A stretch of DNA of 27,159 bases from VFMC01 sp044359565. GTDB lineage: Bacteria; Actinomycetota; Acidimicrobiia; Acidimicrobiales; Ilumatobacteraceae. Numbering within the stretch: position 1 is the first letter of the stretch; every line of letters starts with the position of its first letter. Where the stretch lies: contig JBIKLX010000021.1 in the NCBI GenBank assembly GCA_044359565.1, forward strand, positions 1-27,159, read 5' to 3'. The position numbers and the translations under genes are program-made. Below the pieces are notes generated by a model. It did no database searches. It was not told the DNA's origin and was given only the letters and a program-made list of their open reading frames with translations. This document shows positions 7,744-15,439 of this stretch, piece after piece.

Positions 7744-9239
7744 GCGCTGGGCATGCCCGACGTCAACTTCGCCACCACCTGCTCGATGGTGAAGCTCGCC
7801 GGCTTCTGACTGGGCGGGAACTCGGCCAGACTCGCCAGCATCTGGGCGGCGAAGGCCTGGGCCGGTACCGCCAACCAGGCGTGGTCGAGCAGCCAGTCGT
7901 AGTAGGTGTTCGACGTGATGTCGGCTCGCTCGTAGGGGTCGGTGCGCAGGTTGAAGAACTTTGGCACGCGCAGGTGGGTGTACGGCTCGGCCCAGATGTT
8001 CAGCGTGCCCGTGGCGCGCTGTTCGAGGAAGACGATCTTCCAGTTGTCGAATCGCATCGCCGTGAGGTCGCCGTCGTCGGAGACGTAGAAGAAGTACTGC
8101 CGTGGGCTCTGGTCCGCCTCACCGGTGAGGTAGGGCAACTGGTTGTGACCGTCGAGGTGCACCTTGAAGTGCTTGCCCTCCAACTCGCCGCCCGCCCTCA
8201 GTTGATCGACGATGTCGGTGACGCCTGCTGCCGCCAACAGGGTGGGGAACCAGTCGTTGTGGCTGATGATCCCGTTCAGCACGGTGCCGGCCGCGATGCG
8301 GCCGGGCCAGCGCACCAGGCAGGGCACGCGATACGCGCCCTCCCAGTTCGAGTTCTTCTCGCTGCGGAACGGGGTCATCCCGGCGTCGGGCCAGGTGTTC
8401 ATGTGCGGGCCGTTGTCGGTGGAGTACACCACGATCGTGTTCTCGCTCAGGCCCATCTCGTCGAGCGCATCGAGCAGGTCGCCCACCACGTCGTCGTGGT
8501 CGAGCATCGTGTCGTGGTACTCCGACTGCCACCGGCCGGCGCGGCCCTTGCTCTCGGGCTTGCCGTGCGTGCGAAAGTGCATGTGGGTGCTGTTGAACCA
8601 CACGAAGAACGGCTTGTCGGCTGCGTGCTGCCGGCTGATGAAGTCGATCGCCGCGTCGCGGAACTCTTCGTCGCAGGTCTCCATCCGCTTCTTGGTGAGC
8701 GGCCCGGTGTCTTCGATGCGTTGGGTGCCGTCGGGGTTGGCCCACGAATGGATGACGCCACGGGGGCCGAAGCGCTGGCGGAAGTTGGGGAAGTCGCTCT
8801 CGCTCGGGTAGTCGCGCTGCTCGGGCTCTTCTTCGGCATTGAGGTGGTAGAGGTTGCCGAAGAACTCGTCGAAGCCGTGCATGGTGGGCAGGAACTCGTC
8901 GCGGTCGCCGAGGTGGTTCTTGCCGAACTGGCCGGTGGCGTAGCCGTTGGCCCGCAACGCCCGGGCGATGGTGGGGTCGGTGTCGCGCAGGCCGATCGGC
9001 GCGCCCGGCATACCCACCTTGGTGAGACCGGTGCGGTACGGGTTCTGACCGGTCACGAACGCGGCGCGCCCCGCGGTGCAACTCTGCTCGCCGTAGTAGT
9101 CGGTGAAGCGGGCACCTTCGGCGGCGATGCGGTCGATGTTGGTGGTTCGGTACCCCATCACCCCGTCGCTGTAACACGACAGGTTCGAGACGCCGATGTC
9201 GTCGCCCCAGATGATCAGGATGTTCGGTTGGTCGGCCAT
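7740..9239 (-). CDS. Arylsulfatase-type sulfatase (cysteine-type, formylglycine-dependent)
   Basis: A 499-residue alkaline-phosphatase-superfamily sulfatase that hydrolyses a sulfate ester. The modified residue is C54 in CTAGR, where alanine replaces the common proline (C-x-P/A-x-R). Metal and catalytic positions are visible: D13 and D14 (WGDD), K106 and H108 (GKNHLGD), H219, and D275-N276 (YSTDNGPH). There is no signal peptide; the mature fold begins at residue 4, so the enzyme is cytoplasmic and the ester must be imported. The ATG at 9239 has GGAGGA a few bases upstream, which decides the start against an upstream in-frame ATG at 9320. First gene of a coupled operon with FGE and HAD, divergent from a MalT-like regulator. 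Substrate is not predictable. Confidence 0.95.
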   Translation of the reverse strand: MADQPNILIIWGDDIGVSNLSCYSDGVMGYRTTNIDRIAAEGARFTDYYGEQSCTAGRAAFVTGQNPYRTGLTKVGMPGAPIGLRDTDPTIARALRANGYATGQFGKNHLGDRDEFLPTMHGFDEFFGNLYHLNAEEEPEQRDYPSESDFPNFRQRFGPRGVIHSWANPDGTQRIEDTGPLTKKRMETCDEEFRDAAIDFISRQHAADKPFFVWFNSTHMHFRTHGKPESKGRAGRWQSEYHDTMLDHDDVVGDLLDALDEMGLSENTIVVYSTDNGPHMNTWPDAGMTPFRSEKNSNWEGAYRVPCLVRWPGRIAAGTVLNGIISHNDWFPTLLAAAGVTDIVDQLRAGGELEGKHFKVHLDGHNQLPYLTGEADQSPRQYFFYVSDDGDLTAMRFDNWKIVFLEQRATGTLNIWAEPYTHLRVPKFFNLRTDPYERADITSNTYYDWLLDHAWLAVPAQAFAAQMLASLAEFPPSQKPASFTIEQVVAKLTSGMPSA

Positions 9240-9303
9240 GGGTCCTCCGTCGACGTGGAGTCCAGATGATCCCCCCGGCGAGGGGTCCACGACATGCCCC
9301 AGA

Positions 9304-9331
9304 TCGGGTGACTGGGCCATCCGTCACCCGA
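9304..9331. promoter_or_regulatory. Perfect inverted repeat between regulator and sulfatase operon
   Basis: TCGGGTGAC (9304-9312) and GTCACCCGA (9323-9331) are exact reverse complements, 10 bases apart, giving half-sites 19 bases centre to centre, close to two helical turns. It lies 32 bases before the regulator ATG and 65 bases from the sulfatase start. A good operator candidate. Confidence 0.6.
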
Positions 9332-9346
9332 CCCAAAACAGGGTCG
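9329..9346. repeat. Second dyad overlapping the first
   Basis: CGACCC and GGGTCG flank AAAACA (9329-9346). It shares CGA with the right arm of the larger inverted repeat, so only one of the two could form as a hairpin in RNA. Confidence 0.5.
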
Positions 9347-9350
9347 CCGG

Positions 9351-9356
9351 TAGCAT
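9351..9356 (+). promoter_or_regulatory. Leaderless -10 element of the MalT-like regulator
   Basis: TAGCAT preceded by GG ends six bases before ATG 9363, with no Shine-Dalgarno. The dyads lie just upstream, where a -35 element would be, so their occupancy could control it. Confidence 0.5.
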
Positions 9357-9362
9357 GCGGCC

Positions 9363-11612
9363 ATGGTTCAGCGGGTCGACAGCAGCATCGGCATGGTGCC
9401 CGCCGAACCGCTCGCCGTCGCCTCGAAACTGCACCCCCCTCGCCGCCGGCGGGGCCATGTGGCCCGAACCGACCTGCTCGGACACATCGCGGCGAACGAA
9501 CCCGACCTGCTGCTCGTCACCGCAGCAGCCGGATACGGGAAGTCGACCCTGCTGGCCGACCTGGCGGCAAACGACGGCCGGCCCAGCGCCTGGCTCGCCA
9601 TCGATCGCGCTCACAACGAGGCATCGGTGCTGCTCGGCGATGTCGCCTACGTCTTGAACCAACTCGAACCGATCGACCCCCAGGTACGCGCCGACCTGGC
9701 CAACCAGCGCGCGTCCATCGCCTCGGCTTCCACGCACCGGTTCGCCCGCATGCTCGCCGCTCGACGCACCCCGTTCCTCCTGATCCTCGACGATGTGCAC
9801 GAACTCACCTCGCTCGAGGCGCTCGACGCCCTCACCGTCATCGTCGACGAGTTGCCGACCGGTTCGTTGGTGGCGCTGGGGTCACGCGCACTTCCCTCCC
9901 TGCCCCTCGCCCGCTGGCGAACCCGCCATACGGTGGTCGAGATCGGCCAGCGCGACCTGGCGCTCGGCACGGCCACGGTCGAGGCCATGTACGCGGCCAT
10001 GGCCGTCGACATCGCTCCTGACGAGGCCGCGCTGCTCACCGAACGCACCGAGGGGTGGCCGTTGGCCCTGTATCTGGCTGCCCTGGCTCGGCGTGCCAAC
10101 CGAGGCGACCGAGGCGACCGTGCCACCCTCGACATCGCTGGCGACACCCGAGTGATGGTCGAGTACTTCTCCGAGGTCGTGCTGTCGGGCGTCGGGCCCG
10201 ATGTCGCGAACCTGCTGCTGCGGGTAGCGCCCCTCGAACGGTTCTCGGGCCCGCTGTGCGACCACCTCCTCGACCGCCGCGGCTCTGCTGCCGTGCTCGA
10301 AGACCTCCATCGCCGCAACCTGTTGGTCATCGCGCTCGACGAGCGGCGCCAGTGGTACCGGCTCCACCATCTGCTGTCTGAGTACCTCACCGCCGAACTC
10401 GAGCGGCGCGAGCCCGGTGAGGCGGCGGCGATACTGAAGCTTGCCAGCGCCTGGCACGAGGAACGCGGTGAGGCCGAACTCGCCGTGGCGTGCGCCGCCC
10501 GTTCCGGCGACGTCGACCGGACTGCGCACCTCGTCGTGCGCTACTTGCCGATGTACATCAACCTCGGCCGTCAGGCCACGCTCGACCGCTGGCTCGGCTG
10601 GTTCTCGCGTGCCGACCTGTTGGCCCGACCTCTGCTGCTCACCTCCGGCGCCCACGCCAGTCACGTCGCCGGCGACGGCGCACACGCGCTCACGCTGCTC
10701 GAACAGGCGATGGTGGCCATCGGTGCCGAGCGGCCCGACGACGCGACGAGCAGCGACCCCTCGGTGGCCCTGGCGGTGGCGCGGGCCAGCATCGGCTGGC
10801 TCGCTGCCGGTGAGATGGCCGATGAGGCGGCGTACGCGCGAGCGCGGCTGCGGTCGGGAGCGTTCTGGCATCCGTTCTCGTGCGCCCTCGAGGCCACCTC
10901 GTACGCGCTGCGCGGCAACGCCGACCGGGCCGTCGAACTGCTGCGCGAGGCGGTCGCCGGCAGCGAGGGTCGGCCACTGATGCGCGGCCTGTCGCTCGCC
11001 ATCCTCGCTCTGGTGCACGTCGACCTCGGCGACTGGGAGGCGGCCGCAGTGTGCAGCGACGAGAGCGCACAGGCGCTCGGCGAGCGGTGGTCGCTGCCGG
11101 GGGCGTGCCCGATCACGGCGGTGCGGGCACTCGTTCTCACTCGCCAGGGCCGACTCGACGAGGCAGCCGACGCCCACCAGCTCGCCCGACTGCAGCTCAG
11201 TGGCTTCGCGCCGGTCAGTCCCTGGTTCAACCTGATCTCCCGTCTGGCGTTGGCCCGCGCCAGCGCACTCGCCGGCCGCACGGTCGAGGCCACCACCCTG
11301 CTCGACGAGGCCGAGGTGTTCCTCGCCGCCATGCCCGACGCCCGCGCTGCAGCTCGACAGATCGCCGACATCCGCCGCTCGGTCGCCTCCGGCGGCCATG
11401 CCGCCAGTTTCGGACCGTCGTCGCTCACCACCGCCGAACTCCGTGTGCTGCAGTACCTGCCCACACACCTCAGCGTGGGCGAGATCGCCGAACGGCTCTA
11501 CCTGTCGCGCAACACGGTGAAGACGCATACCGTCGCCATCTACCGCAAGCTCGGCACCACGACGCGCAGCGGTGCGGTCGACGTCGCCCGCACGGCCGGC
11601 CTCATCGACTAG
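9363..11612 (+). CDS. MalT/LAL-type transcriptional regulator (STAND ATPase with C-terminal LuxR HTH)
   Basis: A 749-residue activator-type regulator. Residues 48-66 carry a P-loop (AAAGYGKST, K60) and about 138-146 a Walker B (LLILDDVH, D143-D144). A winged-helix and ARM follow, then a long helical TPR-like sensor region (about 370-660). The C-terminal LuxR HTH lies at 684-745, seen in LTTAELRVLQYL, VGEIAERLYLSRNTVKTH and IYRKLG. In this family a ligand and ATP drive oligomerisation and promoter activation. TAGCAT ends six bases before the ATG, with no Shine-Dalgarno, so translation is probably leaderless. It diverges from the sulfatase operon over an intergenic region with strong dyads, so it is the likely regulator of that operon and of itself. 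Its ligand is unknown. Confidence 0.92.
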   Translation: MVQRVDSSIGMVPAEPLAVASKLHPPRRRRGHVARTDLLGHIAANEPDLLLVTAAAGYGKSTLLADLAANDGRPSAWLAIDRAHNEASVLLGDVAYVLNQLEPIDPQVRADLANQRASIASASTHRFARMLAARRTPFLLILDDVHELTSLEALDALTVIVDELPTGSLVALGSRALPSLPLARWRTRHTVVEIGQRDLALGTATVEAMYAAMAVDIAPDEAALLTERTEGWPLALYLAALARRANRGDRGDRATLDIAGDTRVMVEYFSEVVLSGVGPDVANLLLRVAPLERFSGPLCDHLLDRRGSAAVLEDLHRRNLLVIALDERRQWYRLHHLLSEYLTAELERREPGEAAAILKLASAWHEERGEAELAVACAARSGDVDRTAHLVVRYLPMYINLGRQATLDRWLGWFSRADLLARPLLLTSGAHASHVAGDGAHALTLLEQAMVAIGAERPDDATSSDPSVALAVARASIGWLAAGEMADEAAYARARLRSGAFWHPFSCALEATSYALRGNADRAVELLREAVAGSEGRPLMRGLSLAILALVHVDLGDWEAAAVCSDESAQALGERWSLPGACPITAVRALVLTRQGRLDEAADAHQLARLQLSGFAPVSPWFNLISRLALARASALAGRTVEATTLLDEAEVFLAAMPDARAAARQIADIRRSVASGGHAASFGPSSLTTAELRVLQYLPTHLSVGEIAERLYLSRNTVKTHTVAIYRKLGTTTRSGAVDVARTAGLID

Positions 11613-13324
11613 GGCATCCGCCCCGAGGCCGCGCGGTAGGCGACCTCAGCAGCACGGTTGGTGCCGTAGAGGTGCTCGGCTCCCACTGCGGCAAGCACGC
11701 CCTGCCGCTCGAGCAGCGCGGTGATCGGTTGGGTGGCACGGCTGATCGCCACCACCCGCCCCGCAGCCCGCACGGCGGCGATCCCGTCGGCCAGGGCATC
11801 GGCGGCCGTTGGATCGATGTCCGACACCTGCTCGAGGTCGAGCACCAGCCACACCGTGTCCGGATCGGACGCAGCGTCCTCGAAGACAGCCAGCAACTCG
11901 TCGGCGTTGGCGAAGAACAGTGGCCCGCCGGGCCGGATCACTCGCAGGCCCACCGGGGCTGCCGTTGCGTCGGTCGCCGCATATCGCCCCACGCGGCGAT
12001 CGTCGGCCGACGGCCCGAGCCTGGCCCACGGTGCGTCGGCCGCCCGGCGCATCATGTCGACGGCCGAGGCCAGCGTGGCGAACACCACCGCCGCCATCGG
12101 ACCGAGCACCAACACCCCGAGCAGACACCCCAGGGCGATGCCGAACTCACTTCGCCGCACCTGCCACAGGCGCCGCAGTTCGGCGGTCTCGATCGTGCCC
12201 ACCACCGCATTGGCCACCAAGCCGGCGAGGGCTGCGCTGGGCAGGCGGCCGACCGGTTCGGTGAACCACAGCACGATCGCCACCACCGCAGCGGCAGCCA
12301 CCATCGAGGGCACCTGACTACGGGTACCAGCCGAGCCCATTGCCGCCGTGCGCGAGGCGCTGGCACCCGAGGGCATCGCCCCGGTGATGGCGCCCGCCAC
12401 ATTCGCCACACCCATCGAGAACAACTCGCCATTGGGTGCGAACTGCTCACCGTTCGACCGGGCGGACCTCTTGGCCATCAACAGCCCCTCGGCAATGGTG
12501 AGCACGGCGATCGCCAACGCCGTGGGTGCGAGGTCGAGCCAGGCCGAGGCCGGCACCGATGGCAGCCCCAGGTGCGGCAACCCCGACGGCACCTCGCCCA
12601 ACACCGCCACGCCGTCGGGGTCGGTGAGCGATACCACCACGGTCACCACGATCAGGGTGATCAGCGCCGCCGGCAACTTCGGCGCCACCCGCTTCAGCAC
12701 GCGCAGCGAGGCGATAGTCGACAGACCCACCAGCACACTGGCCCACGACGCCTCTGGCACCTCGCGCACCAGGGCCCACGCCTCGGCGAACCAGCCGTCG
12801 GCCTCCACCGACACGCCCATGATCTTGCGCACCTGCGACAGCAGCACCTCGAGCGCCAGCCCAGCAATGAAGCCGACGAGCACCGACTTCGACAGGAACC
12901 GCACCAGATTGCCCAGCCGGAGCGCCCAGAACACCACCAGGATCGCGCCGGTCAGCATCGCGGTCGCAGTGGCCAACGCCATCGGCTCAGCACCACTCGA
13001 TGCCGCGATGGGCGCCACCGTGGCCGCCAGCAGCGCGGCGATGGTGGAATCGGGACCGATCACGAGATGACGCGACCCGGCCGTGAGGGCGTACACCACG
13101 AGCGGGGCGAGGGTCGCGTAGATGCCCACGACTGGCGGCAGGCCAGCGGCCTCGGCGTAGCCGATGTTCAGCGGCAGACAGAGTGCGGCGAGGGCGATGC
13201 CGGCGAACACCTCGCCCACCACGTGGCCGGACGCTGGGCGCAATGCTCCCGCCAGCGATGGGATCGATGGCAGACGAGCACCCATGATCGGCATGTTCGT
13301 CGCTGCAACCGGTGTATTCCTCAC
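11609..13324 (-). CDS. SulP/SLC26-family anion transporter with STAS domain
   Basis: A 571-residue inner-membrane transporter of the SulP family (sulfate, bicarbonate or other anions). The membrane domain runs from about residue 36 to 430, beginning with GEVFAGIALAALCLPLNIGYAEAAGLPPVVGIYA, typical of TM1-TM2. A cytoplasmic STAS domain fills 460-565, with the DLEQVSDIDPTAADAL phosphoacceptor-type strand-loop. The start is GTG 13324; ATG codons at 13294 and 13285 are alternatives and none has a clear ribosome site. The stop codon shares the CTAG with the stop of the convergent regulator. Beside a sulfatase operon, sulfate is the natural substrate guess, but SulP proteins near other genes often move bicarbonate, so the ion remains open. 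Confidence 0.9.
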   Translation of the reverse strand: MRNTPVAATNMPIMGARLPSIPSLAGALRPASGHVVGEVFAGIALAALCLPLNIGYAEAAGLPPVVGIYATLAPLVVYALTAGSRHLVIGPDSTIAALLAATVAPIAASSGAEPMALATATAMLTGAILVVFWALRLGNLVRFLSKSVLVGFIAGLALEVLLSQVRKIMGVSVEADGWFAEAWALVREVPEASWASVLVGLSTIASLRVLKRVAPKLPAALITLIVVTVVVSLTDPDGVAVLGEVPSGLPHLGLPSVPASAWLDLAPTALAIAVLTIAEGLLMAKRSARSNGEQFAPNGELFSMGVANVAGAITGAMPSGASASRTAAMGSAGTRSQVPSMVAAAAVVAIVLWFTEPVGRLPSAALAGLVANAVVGTIETAELRRLWQVRRSEFGIALGCLLGVLVLGPMAAVVFATLASAVDMMRRAADAPWARLGPSADDRRVGRYAATDATAAPVGLRVIRPGGPLFFANADELLAVFEDAASDPDTVWLVLDLEQVSDIDPTAADALADGIAAVRAAGRVVAISRATQPITALLERQGVLAAVGAEHLYGTNRAAEVAYRAASGRMP

Positions 13325-13342
13325 CCCGTTCGGTCGATTCGC

Positions 13343-13386
13343 CCGGGTGCCTTACCGGATGCCCGCCCCGGTGCCTGCCCGGTGCC
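13343..13386. repeat. Four short CCGG(N)TGCC repeats between dnaB and SulP genes
   Basis: CCGGGTGCC, CCGGATGCC, CCGGTGCC and CCGGTGCC start at 13343, 13355, 13368 and 13379, spaced 12, 13 and 11 bases. They fill the 73-base gap after the dnaB stop and before the SulP start. Could be binding sites, or part of a dnaB transcript end. Confidence 0.5.
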
Positions 13387-13397
13387 GACAGAACTGC

Positions 13398-14783
13398 TCA
13401 GATACCGCGCGCGGCGTTGTCGAACTTGGTGTAGGCGCCGTTGAACACGAGGCGCACGACGCCGGTGGGGCCGGAACGGTGCTTGGCGATGATCACCTCG
13501 GCCGAACCCTTGTCGGGCGACTCGCGGTTGTACACCTCGTCGCGATACAGGAACATCACCACGTCGGCGTCCTGCTCGAGTGAACCTGACTCGCGCAGGT
13601 CGGCGAGCATCGGCCGCTTGTCGGCGCGGGTCTCGAGTGTTCGGCTGAGCTGGCTGAGGGCGATGATCGGCGTGTCGAGTTCGCGGGCCAAGATCTTCAG
13701 GCCTCGGCTGATCTCGCTCACCTCCAACTGGCGGTTCTCGGAGTTGCTGCCGCCGCTCATCAGTTGGAGGTAGTCGATGACAACGAGGGCCAGGCCGCCA
13801 TGCCGGGCCTTCATCCGCCGGGCCTTGGCACGGATCTCCATCACGGTGACGCGCGGGTTGTCGTCGAGGTACAGCGGCACCTCGAGCCGGTTGAGGGCCC
13901 GGCCGATCTTCGACCAGTCGGTGTCGACGAGCCGACCGGTCCGCAGCTTCTGCGAGTCGACTCGCGCCTCGGACGACAAGATGCGCTGGGTGAGTTCGGC
14001 GTGCCCCATCTCGAGCGAGAAGAACAGCACGGGCTTCTTCGCCGTGGTGGCCACATGGGTGGCGATGCCGAGGCCGAAGGCGGTCTTGCCCATGGCCGGA
14101 CGAGCACCCACGATGTTCAGTGTGGATGGCTGCAAGCCCGACATGATCTCGTCGAGGTCGTTGAACCCAGTGGCCGTACCCGTGATGACGTCGCCACGGT
14201 CGTAGGTCTCCTGCAACTTGTCGAACGCCGGGGTGAGCAGCTCGCTGAGCGGACGGGTGGTGTCGATCACCCGGTCCTCGGCCACCTCGAACACCTTGGT
14301 CTCGGCCTCGTCGAGCGCCTTGGTGACGTCGTCGGGTTCGTCGTAGGCGATTTCAGCGATCTCGCTGGCGACACTGATCATCCGGCGCAGCAGTGCCGTG
14401 TCCTGCACGATCTTGGCGTACCGAGAGGCGTTCGACACCGCCGGTGTGGCGTTCTGCAACTCGAGCAGTGCCTGCGCGCCACCGATCTCGTCGAGCAGAC
14501 CGTTGCGGCGCAACTCGTCGGCGACGGTGATGACATCGACGGGTTGACCCGTCGCCATCAGCCCGCGCACAGCGGCGTAGATGTGCTGATGAGAGGGCTT
14601 GTAGAAGTGCTCGACCTGCAGACCGAGTTCGGCCACCGTGCCCACCACGTCGCGCGACAGCAGCAGCGCGCCGAGCAGGCTCTCCTCGGCGTCGAGGTTG
14701 TGCGGCGGTACCCGACCGTCGGAACGGGTCGGGGCAGCGGTGCTGCGGCGGCGGGAGAAACGATCGTCGTCACGTGAGGCCAT
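13398..14783 (-). CDS. dnaB: Replicative DNA helicase DnaB
   Basis: The hexameric helicase that unwinds DNA at the replication fork. The protein is 461 residues with no intein, unlike the intein-bearing dnaB of several mycobacteria. The N-terminal primase-binding domain spans about 25-170, starting PHNLDAEESLLGALLLS. The RecA-type domain has Walker A GARPAMGKT (226-234, K233) and Walker B VVIDYLQLM (D337), with the arginine region ISRGLKILARELDTPIIALSQLSR after it. The ATG at 14783 is preceded by AAGGTGGTGATCC, an unusually long match to the anti-Shine-Dalgarno. It is last in the rpsF-ssb-rpsR-rplI-dnaB order, but separated from rplI by 210 bases with DnaA-box-like motifs, so it may have its own promoter there. 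Confidence 0.98.
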   Translation of the reverse strand: MASRDDDRFSRRRSTAAPTRSDGRVPPHNLDAEESLLGALLLSRDVVGTVAELGLQVEHFYKPSHQHIYAAVRGLMATGQPVDVITVADELRRNGLLDEIGGAQALLELQNATPAVSNASRYAKIVQDTALLRRMISVASEIAEIAYDEPDDVTKALDEAETKVFEVAEDRVIDTTRPLSELLTPAFDKLQETYDRGDVITGTATGFNDLDEIMSGLQPSTLNIVGARPAMGKTAFGLGIATHVATTAKKPVLFFSLEMGHAELTQRILSSEARVDSQKLRTGRLVDTDWSKIGRALNRLEVPLYLDDNPRVTVMEIRAKARRMKARHGGLALVVIDYLQLMSGGSNSENRQLEVSEISRGLKILARELDTPIIALSQLSRTLETRADKRPMLADLRESGSLEQDADVVMFLYRDEVYNRESPDKGSAEVIIAKHRSGPTGVVRLVFNGAYTKFDNAARGI

Positions 14784-14784
14784 G

Positions 14785-14797
14785 GGATCACCACCTT
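14785..14797 (-). promoter_or_regulatory. Extended Shine-Dalgarno of dnaB
   Basis: AAGGTGGTGATCC on the minus strand matches the 13-base complement of the 16S rRNA 3' end at all but one position and ends one base before the ATG at 14783. It is far longer than sites of neighbouring genes, and decides the dnaB start. Confidence 0.6.
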
Positions 14798-14810
14798 CGT
14801 CGCTGCGGCA

Positions 14811-14993
14811 TGTGGATCGCTAGGGGTACGACCCTGTGTCTTTCCTGGGGACAACGCACAGGGGCTGTGGACGAGCTACCGGTGAATGGACGCGCCGAAC
14901 CAGGGCGGACCCCTCACGCTGCGACGATGGTGTCATCGCCGCTGTGTACAACGCGACATGCACCGGGGGACAACTGCCCGCCCGTGTGGACGA
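14811..14993 (-). promoter_or_regulatory. Cluster of DnaA-box-like motifs upstream of dnaB
   Basis: Read on the minus strand against TTGTCCACA: TCGTCCACA (14985-14993), TTGTCCCCC (14965-14973), TTGTACACA (14943-14951), TCGTCCACA (14866-14874), TTGTCCCCA (14846-14854) and a weaker CGATCCACA (14811-14819). Four match 8 of 9 bases, all have one orientation, and neighbours in each group are 20-22 bases apart. CCCTGTG (14832-14838) and CACAGGG (14857-14863) also form an inverted repeat around one box. The 210-base region has no gene. No AT-rich unwinding element is visible, so it need not be an origin. Confidence 0.5.
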
Positions 14994-15437
14994 CTACTTC
15001 TTCACGACCTCGAGGGTGACGGGGAACTGCACATCGGAGTGCAGCTTCACCGACACGCTGTACGTGCCCAGCGTCTTGATGGGATCGACGTGCAGTTTGC
15101 GGCGGTCGATCGAGATGTTGGCCTGCTCGTGGATGGCCTGGGCGATGTCGCCCGTGGTGACCGAACCATAGAGCTTGCCCTCGGCGCCGGCCTTCGACGT
15201 GATGGTGATGGTCTTGGCCACCAGCACACTGGCGATGGTCTGCGCCGACTCGCGGTCGGCAGCATCGCGCAGATCGCGGGCACGGCGCATGGACGTGGCC
15301 TGGGAGACGGCACCATCGGTGGCCACCAGGGCCAGACCCTTCGGCAGGAGGTAGTTGCGGGCGTGACCGTTCGACACCTCGACGATGTCGCCACGCTTGC
15401 CCACACCGGACAGATCGGAACGCAGAATCACCTTCAT
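14994..15437 (-). CDS. rplI: 50S ribosomal protein bL9
   Basis: Large-subunit ribosomal protein L9, 147 residues, standard length. The N-terminal 23S-binding domain is clear (MKVILRSDLSGVGKRGDIVEV, then NGHARNYLLPKGLA at about 23-36), joined by a long helix to the C-terminal domain with KLYGSVTTGDIAQAI. The ATG at 15437 is two bases after the rpsR stop, and its GGAGG lies in the last codons of rpsR, so translation is coupled. Transcribed leftward with rpsF, ssb and rpsR. Nothing odd in the protein. Confidence 0.98.
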   Translation of the reverse strand: MKVILRSDLSGVGKRGDIVEVSNGHARNYLLPKGLALVATDGAVSQATSMRRARDLRDAADRESAQTIASVLVAKTITITSKAGAEGKLYGSVTTGDIAQAIHEQANISIDRRKLHVDPIKTLGTYSVSVKLHSDVQFPVTLEVVKK

Positions 15438-15439
15438 GA

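Noticed and set aside
7689..9269. 526-codon plus-strand reading frame opposite the sulfatase
   Set aside because: Val/Gly/His-rich mirror of sulfatase codons with no recognisable motif, while the sulfatase has complete catalytic residues.
10101..10118. Tandem CGAGGCGAC repeat in the regulator gene
   Set aside because: Only two copies encoding RGDRGD; a simple duplication within a coding region.
10880..13444. 854-codon plus-strand reading frame across the regulator end and the SulP gene
   Set aside because: Out of frame with the LuxR HTH and antisense to SulP membrane helices; Arg/Pro/His-rich with no domain.
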